Assembly: GCF_900236475.1 (NCBI RefSeq)
Contig: NZ_LT963352.1
Coordinates: 3,922,501-3,986,500, forward strand
Reading direction: 5' to 3'
DNA: 64,000 nt
Source: Streptomyces chartreusis NRRL 3882
Lineage (GTDB): Bacteria; Actinomycetota; Actinomycetes; Streptomycetales; Streptomycetaceae
Part shown: positions 35,259 through 43,672 of the stretch, in pieces
Numbering within the stretch: position 1 is the first letter of the stretch
Layout: every line of letters begins with the position of its first letter
Program-made: the position numbers and the translations under genes
Notes under the pieces: model-generated
Seen by the model: the letters and a program-made list of their open reading frames with translations, nothing else
Database searches by the model: none
What the model was told of the DNA's origin: nothing

Positions 35259-35594
35259 TCAGCCGTTGGCCTTCTCGTAGGCCTCGCGGATGGTCGCGGG
35301 AACACGGCCGCGGTCGTTGACCTCGTAGCCGTTCTCCTTCGCCCAGGCGCGGATGGCCGCGGTGTCCTGGCTGCCGCTCGAGGCCGCGCGCGCCTTTCCG
35401 CGCCCGCCCGAAGCACGGCCTCCGGTACGACGACCGCCCTTCACGTAAGGCTCGAGAAGGCCGCGGAGCTTGTCCGCATTAGCGGTGGTGAGATCGATCT
35501 CGTACGTCTTGCCGTCCAGCGCGAACGTGACGGTCTCGTCCGCCTCGCCGCCGTCGAGGTCGTCGACAAGAAGGACCTGAACCTTCTGTGCCAC
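35259..35594 (-). CDS. lsr2: nucleoid-associated xenogeneic silencer Lsr2
   Basis: The 111-residue protein is a typical Lsr2. The N-terminal dimerisation domain begins VAQKVQVLLVDDLDGG and the C-terminal DNA-binding domain ends WAKENGYEVNDRGRVPATI, where RGR is the AT-hook-like clamp for AT-rich minor grooves. A basic Gly/Arg/Ala linker connects them. It silences AT-rich horizontally acquired DNA. I chose the GTG at 35594, preceded by AAAGGAAA; the frame extends further without support. Confidence 0.95.
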   Translation of the reverse strand: MAQKVQVLLVDDLDGGEADETVTFALDGKTYEIDLTTANADKLRGLLEPYVKGGRRTGGRASGGRGKARAASSGSQDTAAIRAWAKENGYEVNDRGRVPATIREAYEKANG

Positions 35595-35876
35595 CGGATT
35601 TCCTTTCATCGATATCTTCAGGGCCGGGGTGTGCCGGCGTCCGCCGTATCGCCGTCCCCTGTTATATGCAGTACTGCAGTACCTCGGAAAGCAAACCGCT
35701 TTTGCCGGAAAAACACAAACCCTCGGCAGAGACCGGCAGCCCCGCCCCCGTCCGGAAACGTGCGCGTTTCGGACATAGGGCACCTGGGCAGGGCGGCCGT
35801 ACGGAATATGCCTTGACGAGCCGGGCGGGCGGTCTTGCGACCGACTTGCAACTGGCTTGTGTGTCCGTCCCGGCGA
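35595..35876. other. lsr2 promoter region, comparatively AT-rich
   Basis: The 282 bases between lsr2 and the GNAT gene contain no gene. AT content is clearly higher than in flanking DNA, which would suit Lsr2 binding and autoregulation. The promoter elements are listed separately. Confidence 0.5.
35661..35678 (-). promoter_or_regulatory. lsr2 -10 element with adjacent palindrome
   Basis: On the minus strand TATAAC (35661-35666) is a good -10 box about 67 bases before the lsr2 start. The perfect 12-bp palindrome TGCAGTACTGCA (35667-35678) touches it on the upstream side. A regulator bound there would block RNA polymerase. Confidence 0.45.
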
Positions 35877-36410
35877 TCACAGATGCAGAAGCATCCGGCT
35901 GTTGCCCAAGGTGTTCGGTTTCACTCGTTCGAGACCGAGGAACTCCGCGACACCCTCGTCATAGGAACGCAGCAGCTCCGCGTAGACATCCGTGTCGACA
36001 GGCGTCTCGCCGATCTCCACGAAGCCGTGCTTGCCGAAGAAGTCCACTTCGAAGGTCAGGCAGAAAACGCGGCGAACGCCGAGCCAGCGGGCGGTGTGCA
36101 GCAACTTCTCCAGCAACTGGTGTCCGACGCCCGCGCCCTTCAGGCCGGGCTTCACGGCGAGAGTGCGCACTTCGGCGAGGTCTTCCCACATCACGTGCAG
36201 GGCGCCGCAGCCGACGACCTCGGCGTTGTCGTCCCGTTCCGCGACCCAGAACTCCTGGATGTCCTCGTAAAGCGTCACCGTCGCTTTGTCGAGCAGGATG
36301 CCGCCGCGGACGTAGGCGTCAAGGAGGCGGCGCACGGCCGGGACATCGCTGGTACGTGCCCGTCGGACGGTGATGGCTTTTGCGGGGGCTTCAGGGCGCT
36401 TCGCGGACAT
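35877..36410 (-). CDS. amino-acid N-acetyltransferase (GNAT)
   Basis: The 177-residue GNAT protein has the acetyl-CoA-binding segment LAVKPGLKGAGVGHQLLEKLL and FFGKHGFVEIG near the end. It resembles the short actinobacterial N-acetylglutamate synthases (ArgA type) that start arginine synthesis, which are single GNAT domains of about 170 residues. The match rests on DAYVRGGILLDKATVTLYEDI at the front. A related acetyltransferase cannot be excluded. The BlaI-type gene precedes it by 9 bases, so they are likely co-transcribed. Confidence 0.8.
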   Translation of the reverse strand: MSAKRPEAPAKAITVRRARTSDVPAVRRLLDAYVRGGILLDKATVTLYEDIQEFWVAERDDNAEVVGCGALHVMWEDLAEVRTLAVKPGLKGAGVGHQLLEKLLHTARWLGVRRVFCLTFEVDFFGKHGFVEIGETPVDTDVYAELLRSYDEGVAEFLGLERVKPNTLGNSRMLLHL

Positions 36411-36419
36411 GGCGGGACG

Positions 36420-36881
36420 CTATCGCCCGTCGGGGTCCTGAGCAGAGGCGGGGTTCTCCGGCGGTTCCGTTCCTTCCGCCGGAACGGCCAGTTCCGACGG
36501 TCCGGTCGGTTTCTGGGTTTCCGGACCCTGGGCGATGCGTACGGCATCGCGGAGAGTCTCTCGCTGTTCCTCGCTCATCATGCCGAAGAAGGCGACGAGA
36601 GCCGCGGCGGGGTTGTCGCTCTGCGACCAGGCGTCGTTCATCAGGGCGGCAGCGTAGGCAGCGCGCGTGGAGACCGCCTCATATCGATAGGCGCGGCCTT
36701 CCGCCTCGCGGCGCACCCAGCCCTTCTGATGGAGATTGTCCAAAACGGTCATCACGGTGGTGTACGCGATGGACCGCTCCTTCTGAAGATCTTCCAGGAC
36801 TTCTCGAACGGTCACCGGGCGGTTCCACTTCCACACCCGCGACATGACCGCGTCTTCGAGTTCTCCCAATGGGCGAGGCAC
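36420..36881 (-). CDS. BlaI/MecI-type transcriptional repressor
   Basis: The 153-residue protein has a winged helix (LGELEDAVMSRVWKWNRPVTV then AYTTVMTVLDNLHQKGWVRRE) and a C-terminal dimerisation part ending in a flexible Pro/Glu tail. No BlaR1-like sensor protease is next to it, so it may be an orphan repressor. The start is GTG 36881, with GAGG directly in front. Confidence 0.87.
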   Translation of the reverse strand: MPRPLGELEDAVMSRVWKWNRPVTVREVLEDLQKERSIAYTTVMTVLDNLHQKGWVRREAEGRAYRYEAVSTRAAYAAALMNDAWSQSDNPAAALVAFFGMMSEEQRETLRDAVRIAQGPETQKPTGPSELAVPAEGTEPPENPASAQDPDGR

Positions 36882-36956
36882 ACCTCAGAACAATAGTGGG
36901 AGATCTGGGTAATGGCGTGGCGGACGTGCGCTTCACCCGCGAACGGGAGCAAAAAG

Positions 36957-37023
36957 GGCGTACGACTCAAAAGTGCGGGCTTCGCGGGGGCGGGCCGCAC
37001 GGAGTCGTACGCCGGGATCGCCG
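36957..37023 (-). terminator. intrinsic terminator with T run, after the small membrane gene
   Basis: Perfect 12-base arms (36957-36968 and 37012-37023) enclose a second stem (GTGCGG with CCGCAC). Read on the minus strand the hairpin is followed within one base by TTTTT, the classical intrinsic terminator form. It ends the transcript of the gene at 37049-37237 before the BlaI promoter. Confidence 0.85.
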
Positions 37024-37048
37024 CACCCTGAGGGCGGCAGCGGTCGGA

Positions 37049-37237
37049 TCAGGCTTCGGCCTTCGGGGGCGTCGCGGAAGACTGCCGAGCGCCTTCCGCG
37101 CGCGCGAGGGCGGCGTCGACGGCCGCGTCCTCCTTGGCCTTGTTGGCGCCGCCCTGTGTCTTCACGATCACCCGGATCACGCCGATGAAGAAGATGGCCA
37201 TGACGACCGGGGGCAGGAGCGCGGAGACGTAGTCCAT
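37049..37237 (-). CDS. small single-span membrane protein, unknown
   Basis: The 62-residue protein has one hydrophobic helix (about 7-26, LLPPVVMAIFFIGVIRVIV) and a charged Ala/Lys/Glu-rich cytoplasmic tail. A clear ATG at 37237 and a strong terminator after the gene support that it is real. It follows the gene at 37256 by 18 bases and may be co-transcribed. Confidence 0.75.
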   Translation of the reverse strand: MDYVSALLPPVVMAIFFIGVIRVIVKTQGGANKAKEDAAVDAALARAEGARQSSATPPKAEA

Positions 37238-37255
37238 GGATCCAGAGTAGCCACG

Positions 37256-37975
37256 TCAGCCCGCGGCGAGCTGCTGGGGGTTCGCCGGGGGTGGCGGGGT
37301 GGGCTTGCGGCGCGGGAAGACCTCGCCGGGGGTGGGGATCGGGCGGCTGGGTTTCGGGGTGCCCGGGGTGGGGGCCGGGGTGGGCTTGGGGGTGGGCTTC
37401 GGCGCCGCCGGCTTCCGTGCGGGCTTCTTCTCGGGCTGCTTCTCCGGGGTGTTCCCGGCGGCGTCGGCGAGGCCGCCGGGGAGGGGGAGGAGGCGGAGGC
37501 GGGTGCGGGAATGGGGAACGGTTGGGGTACTGGGCGCGGCCGGGCGAGCGGCCGACGAGCGGGTGTGCGGACGGGTGTTCGCGCGGGTGCGTGCGGACAA
37601 CCGGCCGACGAGCAGGTGGCAGCGGTCCAGGAGGGCGGCCGCCGTGGGGTTGCCGCGCAGGGCGCTGAGGGCGGCGAGGTCGTCGGGGTGGGGGCGGTAC
37701 CCGGCGCCCAGTGCCTCGTCCAGGAGCGTGAGGTAGCCGGCGGCGGTGCCGGGGAGGGCGGCGCGGTACCGGCCGAGGTCGGCCACGAGGAAGGCACGCA
37801 GCCTGACGCCCTCCCGCATCGCCTCGTCGAGCGACTCTGCGAGGCGGAGGCAGTCCTGGACGTCGTCGGCCGAGGCGGAGGTGGGGTGGAGGGCGAGGGC
37901 GAGAGCGCGGCGGAGCACACGCAGCTCCTCCACGCCGAACGCCATGCCGCCGCGGGATCCGTATGGCGTGGGCAT
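37256..37975 (-). CDS. conserved protein with Pro/Lys-rich tail, unknown
   Basis: I chose the ATG at 37975 (239 residues); ATG 37945 is an alternative, and the frame's extension to 38218 is an intergenic repeat. The N-terminal 120 residues are helical (MAFGVEELRVLRRALALAL, CLRLAESLDEAMREGVRLRAF, YLTLLDEALGAGY). The last 90 are low-complexity Pro/Thr/Lys repeats such as PKPTPKPTPAPTPG. I recognise no catalytic motif. It lies downstream of coaX but 265 bases away. Confidence 0.7.
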   Translation of the reverse strand: MPTPYGSRGGMAFGVEELRVLRRALALALHPTSASADDVQDCLRLAESLDEAMREGVRLRAFLVADLGRYRAALPGTAAGYLTLLDEALGAGYRPHPDDLAALSALRGNPTAAALLDRCHLLVGRLSARTRANTRPHTRSSAARPAAPSTPTVPHSRTRLRLLPLPGGLADAAGNTPEKQPEKKPARKPAAPKPTPKPTPAPTPGTPKPSRPIPTPGEVFPRRKPTPPPPANPQQLAAG

Positions 37976-38116
37976 GCAGCGACGATACGCGCTAATCAGA
38001 CAAATACCGCATAGCGGGCGGGTGTGGCGCCGGGGACCACCCGGGTGGGCGGCGCTTGCGCCTACGCGGCGGCGGTGGATCGGGGCCGCGCCGGGGGTAC
38101 GTCGGGGTTGTCCTGG

Positions 38117-38232
38117 CTGCGGGCAGTCGTGCCTCCGCCAAGCTCTGCGAGCAGGGAGCGCCCCGGGGCGGCACGGGTGGGCGCAGCGGCACCCCGCTCC
38201 GCCGGGCTGCGGACCCACCCTGCCCCGGCAAC
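38117..38232. repeat. dispersed intergenic repeat, copy B
   Basis: It matches copy A at 4021-4093 in two blocks (38117-38133 and 38186-38232), with about 50 extra bases between them. Sequence before it (38021-38115) also resembles the region before copy A. It fills the gap between coaX and the gene at 37256. Confidence 0.75.
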
Positions 38233-38240
38233 AACTGCAG

Positions 38241-39038
38241 TCACATACGCGACACGTTCCGCTCGTACACCAGTCTCAACCCGATCAGCGTCAGCCAGGG
38301 CTCGTGTTCGTCGATGACCGACGACTCGCCCAGGACCATCGGGGCCAGGCCGCCCGTCGCGATGACCGTGACGTCGTCCGGGTCCTCCGACAGCTCCCGG
38401 GCCACGCGGTTGACGACCCCGTCGACCTGGCCGGCGAAGCCGTAGATGATGCCCGACTGCATCGCCTCGACCGTGTTCTTGCCGATGACGCTGCGGGGCC
38501 GGGCCACCTCGATCTTGCGGAGCTGGGCGCCGCGGACGCCCAGGGCCTCGACGGAGATCTCGATGCCGGGGGCGATGACCCCGCCGACGTACTCGCCGCG
38601 CGCGCTGACCGCGTCGAACGTCGTCGCCGTGCCGAAGTCGACCACGATCGCGGGGCCGCCGTAGAGCTCGACCGCCGCGACCGCGTTGATGATGCGGTCC
38701 GCTCCGACCTCCTTGGGGTTGTCCATGAGGATCGGGACGCCCGTCTTGACGCCCGGTTCGACGAGGACCGCCGGGACGTCGCCGTAGTAGCGGCGCGTCA
38801 CCTCGCGGAGCTCGTGCAGGACCGAGGGGACGGTCGCGCAGATGGCGATGCCGTCGATGCCGTCGCCCAGTTCGTCGCCGAGCAGCGGGTGCATGCCCAT
38901 CAGGCCCTGGAGGAGGACCGCCAGCTCGTCGGCGGTGCGGCGCGCGTCCGTGGAGATGCGCCAGTGTTCGACGATGTCCTCGCCGTCGAACAGGCCCAGG
39001 ACGGTGTGGGTGTTGCCTACGTCGATGGTCAGCAGCAT
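38241..39038 (-). CDS. coaX: type III pantothenate kinase
   Basis: The 265-residue enzyme phosphorylates pantothenate, the first step from vitamin B5 to CoA. Motifs: TIDVGNTHTVLGLF (phosphate binding, 4-17), GADRIINAVA and VDFGTATTFDAVS. It is the last gene of the cofactor operon, 17 bases after nadC. The type III enzyme needs a monovalent cation and is not feedback-inhibited by CoA. Confidence 0.95.
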   Translation of the reverse strand: MLLTIDVGNTHTVLGLFDGEDIVEHWRISTDARRTADELAVLLQGLMGMHPLLGDELGDGIDGIAICATVPSVLHELREVTRRYYGDVPAVLVEPGVKTGVPILMDNPKEVGADRIINAVAAVELYGGPAIVVDFGTATTFDAVSARGEYVGGVIAPGIEISVEALGVRGAQLRKIEVARPRSVIGKNTVEAMQSGIIYGFAGQVDGVVNRVARELSEDPDDVTVIATGGLAPMVLGESSVIDEHEPWLTLIGLRLVYERNVSRM

Positions 39039-39055
39039 GGCCCGTACCCGCTCCC

Positions 39056-40030
39056 CTACTCCGCCGGCCGCAGGTCCAGGCCGATGTCCAGGATCGGCGA
39101 GGAGTGGGTGAGGGCTCCGACGGCCAGGTAGTCGACGCCCGTGTCCGCGTACGCCTTGGCGTTGTCGAGGGTCAGGCGGCCCGAGGCCTCCAGGGCGGCG
39201 CGGCCCTGGACGAGGGCGACCGCCTCCTCGCACTCGCCCGGCGTGAAGTTGTCCAGGAGGATCAGGTCGGCGCCGGCGTCCAGGACCTCGCGGAGCTGGT
39301 GCAGGGTGTCGACCTCGACCTCGATGGGCACGTCGGGGAAGCGATCCCGTACGGCCGTGAAGGCCTGGGCGACGCCGCCCGCGGCGACCACGTGGTTGTC
39401 CTTGACGAGGGCCGCGTCCGAGAGGGACATCCGGTGGTTGACGCCGCCGCCGCAGCGGACCGCGTACTTCTCGAGGCTGCGCAGGCCGGGGGTCGTCTTG
39501 CGGGTGTCGCGGACCCTGGCCTTCGTGCCGTCCAGGACGTCCGCCCACGCCCGCGTGGCCGTCGCGATGCCCGACAGGCGGCACAGGATGTTCAGCGCGC
39601 TGCGCTCGGCCGTGAGGAGGTCGCGGGTGCGGGTGGTGACCGAGAGGAGCTTCTGGCCCGCCTCGACGCGGTCGCCGTCCTCCGCGTGGCGCTCGATCTC
39701 GAGTTCCTCCTCGCAGACGACCGAGATGACCGCTTCGGCGACGCGGAGGCCGGCCACGACGCCCGCCTCGCGTGCGGTGAAGTCTGCGGTGGACACCGCG
39801 TCCTCGGGGATCGTCGCCACCGTCGTCACGTCCACGCCGTGGGCCAGGTCCTCCTGGAGGGCCACGTTGGCGATGTCCTCGACCTCGACGGGGTCGAGGC
39901 CGGCGTCGGCCAGGAGCTGGGCGAGTGCGGGGTCCAGGCCGCACTCCAGGTACGCCTCGTCGTCCGCGCCGCAGGCGCAGCCGTCGCCGCAGCCTCCGGA
40001 CGAGGCGAGGGGAAGGTCGGGGGTGCTCAC
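39056..40030 (-). CDS. nadC: nicotinate-nucleotide pyrophosphorylase (carboxylating)
   Basis: NadC makes nicotinate mononucleotide from quinolinate and PRPP. The 324-residue protein has the quinolinate phosphoribosyltransferase core: VALQEDLAHGVDVTT, LNILCRLSGIAT, DTRKTTPGLRSLEKYAVRCG, NHRMSLSDAALVKDNH, VEVDTLHQL and LLDNF. The start is GTG 40030 (AGGAG 11 bases ahead) or GTG 40039 overlapping nadB. An N-terminal extension contains a cysteine cluster (GGCGDGCACG plus YLEC) that the E. coli enzyme lacks and that might bind a metal. Confidence 0.94.
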   Translation of the reverse strand: MSTPDLPLASSGGCGDGCACGADDEAYLECGLDPALAQLLADAGLDPVEVEDIANVALQEDLAHGVDVTTVATIPEDAVSTADFTAREAGVVAGLRVAEAVISVVCEEELEIERHAEDGDRVEAGQKLLSVTTRTRDLLTAERSALNILCRLSGIATATRAWADVLDGTKARVRDTRKTTPGLRSLEKYAVRCGGGVNHRMSLSDAALVKDNHVVAAGGVAQAFTAVRDRFPDVPIEVEVDTLHQLREVLDAGADLILLDNFTPGECEEAVALVQGRAALEASGRLTLDNAKAYADTGVDYLAVGALTHSSPILDIGLDLRPAE

Positions 40031-40035
40031 GTCGG

Positions 40036-41757
40036 TCACTGCTCCTGGGGGGCCTTGGGCGGGAGGGTCGTAGGGAAGTGTGTGGTGTCCGTGGTGTGCA
40101 CGGCCAGCGTGCGGTCCGGGTTCAGGCGTACGACGATGTGGCGCCGCCAGGTGGTGTCGTCGCGCTCGGGGCGGTCCTCGCGCCAGTGGCAGCCCCGGGT
40201 CTCCTCGCGCAGCCGGGCCGCGGTGACCAGGACGCGGGCCACGCACAGCAGGTTGGTGGCCTCCCAGGTGTCGACGCCGGCCTCGGCCGTCTTGCCGTTC
40301 TCGGCGAGGGCGTCGCGGGCGTCGGTGTGCAGCTGCTGGAGCTGGTCGGCGGCCTTGGCGAGGGACTCCGCCGAGCGCAGGACACCGGCCCCGTTCGTCA
40401 TGATCCGCTGGATCGTGAAGCGGGCCTCCGGGGTGAGCAGGGGGTGCTCGGGGGTCTCCGGGTAGGGCAGGGGCTGCGGCACGCGCGCGTGGAGGCCGGT
40501 CTCCGCGTGGCTCGCGGCGATGTCGGCCGCGATGCGCTCGGCGTAGACCAGGCCTTCGAGGAGGGAGTTGGAGGCCAGGCGGTTGGCGCCGTGCACGCCG
40601 GTGCAGGCGACCTCGCCGCACGCGTACAGGCCGGGGACGGTCGTACGGCCCCGGGAGTCGGTGCGGACGCCGCCGGAGGCGTAGTGGGCGGCCGGGGCGA
40701 CCGGGATGGGCTCGGTGACCGGGTCGATGCCGTGGGCGCGGCAGGCGGCGAGGATCGTCGGGAAGCGGTGCTCCCACATGTCGGCGCCGAAGTGCCGGGC
40801 GTCGAGGAACATGTGCTCGGCGTCCTGCTCCTGCATGCGGCGCGTGATGCCCTTGGCGACGATGTCGCGGGGCGCGAGCTCGGCCAGTTCGTGCCGGCCG
40901 AGCATGAAGCGCACGCCGTCGGCGTCGACCAGGTGGGCGCCCTCGCCGCGCACCGCCTCGGAGACCAGGGGCTGCTGGCCCTCCGCGTCGGGGCCCAGGA
41001 AGAGGACCGTGGGGTGGAACTGGACGAACTCCAGGTCGCTCACCTCGGCGCCCGCGCGCAGCGCCAGGGCGACGCCGTCGCCCGTGGAGACGGACGGGTT
41101 GGTCGTCGCCGAGAAGACCTGGCCCATGCCGCCGGTCGCCAGGACGACCGCCGGGGCGTGGACCGCGCCCACGCCGTCGTGCTGTCCCTCGCCCATGACG
41201 TGCAGGGTGACGCCTGCCGTGCGGCCCTCGGCGTCCGTGAGGAGGTCCAGGACGAGCGCGTTCTCGACGGTGCGCAGACCACGCGCGCGTACCGCCTCGA
41301 CCAGGGCCCTGGAGATCTCGGCACCGGTGGCGTCGCCGCCGGCGTGGGCGATGCGGCGGCGGTGGTGGCCGCCCTCGCGGGTGAGTTCCAGGCCGCCCTC
41401 GGAGGACTCGTCGAACTGGGCGCCGGTCTCGATGAGGCGGCGTACGGCGTCGGGGCCCTCGGTGACGAGGATGCGGACCGCTTCCTCGTCGCACAGGCCC
41501 GCGCCGGCGACCAGGGTGTCGTCCAGGTGCTGGTCGGGGGTGTCGCCCTCGCCGAGGGCCGCGGCGATGCCGCCCTGGGCCCAGCGGGTGGAGCCGTCGT
41601 CCAGGCGGGCCTTGGTGACGACCACGGTGGTGAGGCCGGCCGCCTCGCAGCGCAGGGCGGCCGTGAGGCCGGCGACGCCGGAGCCGACGACGACCACGTC
41701 CGCGGAGATGGACCACCCGGGGGCGGGCGCGTGCAGGCGTATGCCTGTGCTGGTCAC
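40036..41757 (-). CDS. nadB: L-aspartate oxidase
   Basis: This 573-residue flavoprotein oxidises aspartate to iminoaspartate for NAD synthesis. It has the FAD-binding VVVVGSGVAGLTAAL near the N-terminus, STRWAQGGIAAAL, GHHRRRIAHAGGDATGAEI, SDLEFVQFHPT and the C-terminal YACGEVACTGVHGANRLASN. nadA is not in the window. The GTG start overlaps the panC stop by 4 bases. Confidence 0.95.
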   Translation of the reverse strand: MTSTGIRLHAPAPGWSISADVVVVGSGVAGLTAALRCEAAGLTTVVVTKARLDDGSTRWAQGGIAAALGEGDTPDQHLDDTLVAGAGLCDEEAVRILVTEGPDAVRRLIETGAQFDESSEGGLELTREGGHHRRRIAHAGGDATGAEISRALVEAVRARGLRTVENALVLDLLTDAEGRTAGVTLHVMGEGQHDGVGAVHAPAVVLATGGMGQVFSATTNPSVSTGDGVALALRAGAEVSDLEFVQFHPTVLFLGPDAEGQQPLVSEAVRGEGAHLVDADGVRFMLGRHELAELAPRDIVAKGITRRMQEQDAEHMFLDARHFGADMWEHRFPTILAACRAHGIDPVTEPIPVAPAAHYASGGVRTDSRGRTTVPGLYACGEVACTGVHGANRLASNSLLEGLVYAERIAADIAASHAETGLHARVPQPLPYPETPEHPLLTPEARFTIQRIMTNGAGVLRSAESLAKAADQLQQLHTDARDALAENGKTAEAGVDTWEATNLLCVARVLVTAARLREETRGCHWREDRPERDDTTWRRHIVVRLNPDRTLAVHTTDTTHFPTTLPPKAPQEQ

Positions 41758-42746
41758 GAGGCGGCTCCGAAGGTGAGGGGAATGTTGTCGATCAGCCGGG
41801 TCGTCCCGACCCGGGCGGCGACGGCGAGGACCGCCTCGCCGGTGAAGTCGTCCCCGATCTCGGTGAAGTCGGACGGGTCGACCAGGGCGAGGTAGTCCAG
41901 CACGAGCGGCGGATCGAGGCGGGCGGCCTCGTCGAGGACCTGGCGGGCGGCCGCGCGGACGCCGGCCGGGCCGCCCGGGACGGCCGTCGCGACGGCGTGC
42001 GCGTCCGCCGCCGCGCGGGACTCCCCTATGGCGCTGAGCGCCTCCGCACGCGCGCGTGTGGCGGGCACCTCGCGGGCCCGGGCGCGCAGCGCCTCCTGCG
42101 CGGCGTGCCGGTCCTGGCCCGCGAACAGGGCACTGGACAGCGCGAGGGCGGTGCGCCGCTCGGCGGGCGAGAGGTAGCGGTTGCGGCTGGACAGGGCCAG
42201 GCCGTCCTCCTCGCGCACGGTGGGGACGCCGACGATCTCCACGCCGAAGTTCAGGTCCCGCACCATGCGGCGGATCAGGGCGAGCTGCTGGGCGTCCTTC
42301 TGGCCGTACAGGGCGACGTCGGGGCGGGTCAGGTGCAGCAGCTTGGCGACGACCGTGAGCATGCCGTCGAAGTGGCCCGGGCGGGAGGCGCCCTCCAGCC
42401 GCTCGCCCATGGGGCCCGCCGTGATGCGGACCTGGGGCTCGCCGCCGGGGTAGACCTCGTCGACGGCCGGGGCGAACACGACGTCCGCGCCGGACTCCCC
42501 GGCCAGCTTCACATCGGCGTCCAGGGTGCGCGGGTAGCGGTCGAGGTCCTCGCCCGCGCCGAACTGGAGCGGATTGACGAAGACGGTGACGACGACCTCG
42601 CCGTCGGGCCCGGCGAGGGCACGCGCGGTGCGGATCAGCGTGGCGTGGCCCTCGTGCAGCGCGCCCATGGTCATCACCACGGCGCGGCGGCCCGCACGCG
42701 CGCGTGCGTGCAGTTCACCGGCCGTGCTGAGCAGGGTGGTGGTCAT
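41754..42746 (-). CDS. panC: pantothenate synthetase
   Basis: PanC joins pantoate and beta-alanine with ATP. The 330-residue protein has the HIGH-like MGALHEGHATLIR, FVNPLQFGAGEDLDRYPR, RPGHFDGMLTVVAKL and LSSRNRYLSPAER. It is longer than usual (about 280) because of Ala-rich inserts in the C-terminal half. Its ATG overlaps the stop of the upstream Rossmann gene (ATGA). Confidence 0.95.
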   Translation of the reverse strand: MTTTLLSTAGELHARARAGRRAVVMTMGALHEGHATLIRTARALAGPDGEVVVTVFVNPLQFGAGEDLDRYPRTLDADVKLAGESGADVVFAPAVDEVYPGGEPQVRITAGPMGERLEGASRPGHFDGMLTVVAKLLHLTRPDVALYGQKDAQQLALIRRMVRDLNFGVEIVGVPTVREEDGLALSSRNRYLSPAERRTALALSSALFAGQDRHAAQEALRARAREVPATRARAEALSAIGESRAAADAHAVATAVPGGPAGVRAAARQVLDEAARLDPPLVLDYLALVDPSDFTEIGDDFTGEAVLAVAARVGTTRLIDNIPLTFGAAS

Positions 42747-43672
42747 CGGGCGTCCCCTTCGGTGCCGTCGGTCCCGTGGGCGAGTACCCCGAGGAGGTCC
42801 TCGGCGAGCTCCGGCTTCAGCAGGCCGTGGGCCAGGGCCCGGTCGGCGGTCGCGCGGGCCATCGCCAGGTAGCCGTCGACGGCCTGCGGGGCGTGCCGGC
42901 GCAGCTCGGTGACGTGCGCGGCGACCGTGCCCGCGTCCCCGCGCGCGACAGGGCCCGTGAGGGCCGCGTCGCCGGAGCGCAGGGCGTTGTCCAGGGCCGC
43001 GCCGAGCAGCGGGCCGAGCATCCGGTCGGGGGCCGCGACACCGGCCGAGCGCAGCAGCTCCAGGGACTGGGCGACCAGGGTGACCAGGTGGTTGGCGCCG
43101 AGCGCCAGGGCCGCGTGGTAGAGCGGCCGGTTCTCCTCGGCGATCCACTCCGGCTCGCCGCCCATCTCGATGACCAGGGCCTCCGCGGCCAGCCGCAGCT
43201 CCTCGGGCGCGGTGACGCCGAAGGAGCAGCCGGCCAGTCGCTGGACGTCCACGGGCGTGCCGGTGAAGGTCATCGCGGGGTGCAGGGCCAGCGGCAGGGC
43301 GCCCGCGCGCAGGGCGGGGTCGAGCACCCGCGCGCCGTACCGCCCGGAGGTGTGCACGAGCAGTTGTCCCGGCCGTACGGACCCGGTGTCGGCGAGGCCC
43401 GCGACCAGTTCGGGCAGGGCGTCGTCGGGAACCGTCAGCAGGACCAGCTCGGCCCGCTGGAGGACCTCGGCGGGCGGCATCACCGGCACGTCGGGCAGCA
43501 GTTGCGCGGCGCGGCGCCGGGAGACGTCGGAGACCGCGGAGACGGCGACCGGGCGATGCCCGGCGAGCTGGAGGGACGCGGCCAGTGCGGGTCCCACGCG
43601 GCCGGCGCCGACGACGCCGACGGTGAGCCGCGCGGGGCGGTCCTTGGGGTCTGGCTGTGGGGTTGTGTTCAC
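42743..43672 (-). CDS. Rossmann-fold plus DUF2520 protein, possible ketopantoate reductase
   Basis: The 309-residue protein has an N-terminal NAD(P)-binding motif GVVGAGRVGPALAASL (19-34) and the DUF2520 helical C-terminal domain (LYHAALALGANHLVTLVAQS). It is the first gene of the operon with panC, nadB, nadC and coaX, overlapping panC by 4 bases. A reductase step, ketopantoate to pantoate, lies directly before PanC. Rossmann/DUF2520 proteins related to Francisella PanG would fit, but this assignment is inference from context. Confidence 0.82.
   Translation of the reverse strand: MNTTPQPDPKDRPARLTVGVVGAGRVGPALAASLQLAGHRPVAVSAVSDVSRRRAAQLLPDVPVMPPAEVLQRAELVLLTVPDDALPELVAGLADTGSVRPGQLLVHTSGRYGARVLDPALRAGALPLALHPAMTFTGTPVDVQRLAGCSFGVTAPEELRLAAEALVIEMGGEPEWIAEENRPLYHAALALGANHLVTLVAQSLELLRSAGVAAPDRMLGPLLGAALDNALRSGDAALTGPVARGDAGTVAAHVTELRRHAPQAVDGYLAMARATADRALAHGLLKPELAEDLLGVLAHGTDGTEGDAR

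Noticed and set aside
37976..38218. N-terminal extension of the 37256 gene starting MGPQPGG
   Set aside because: It crosses the dispersed intergenic repeat. The same peptide start appears at copy A near 4077, which shows it is a repeat artefact.
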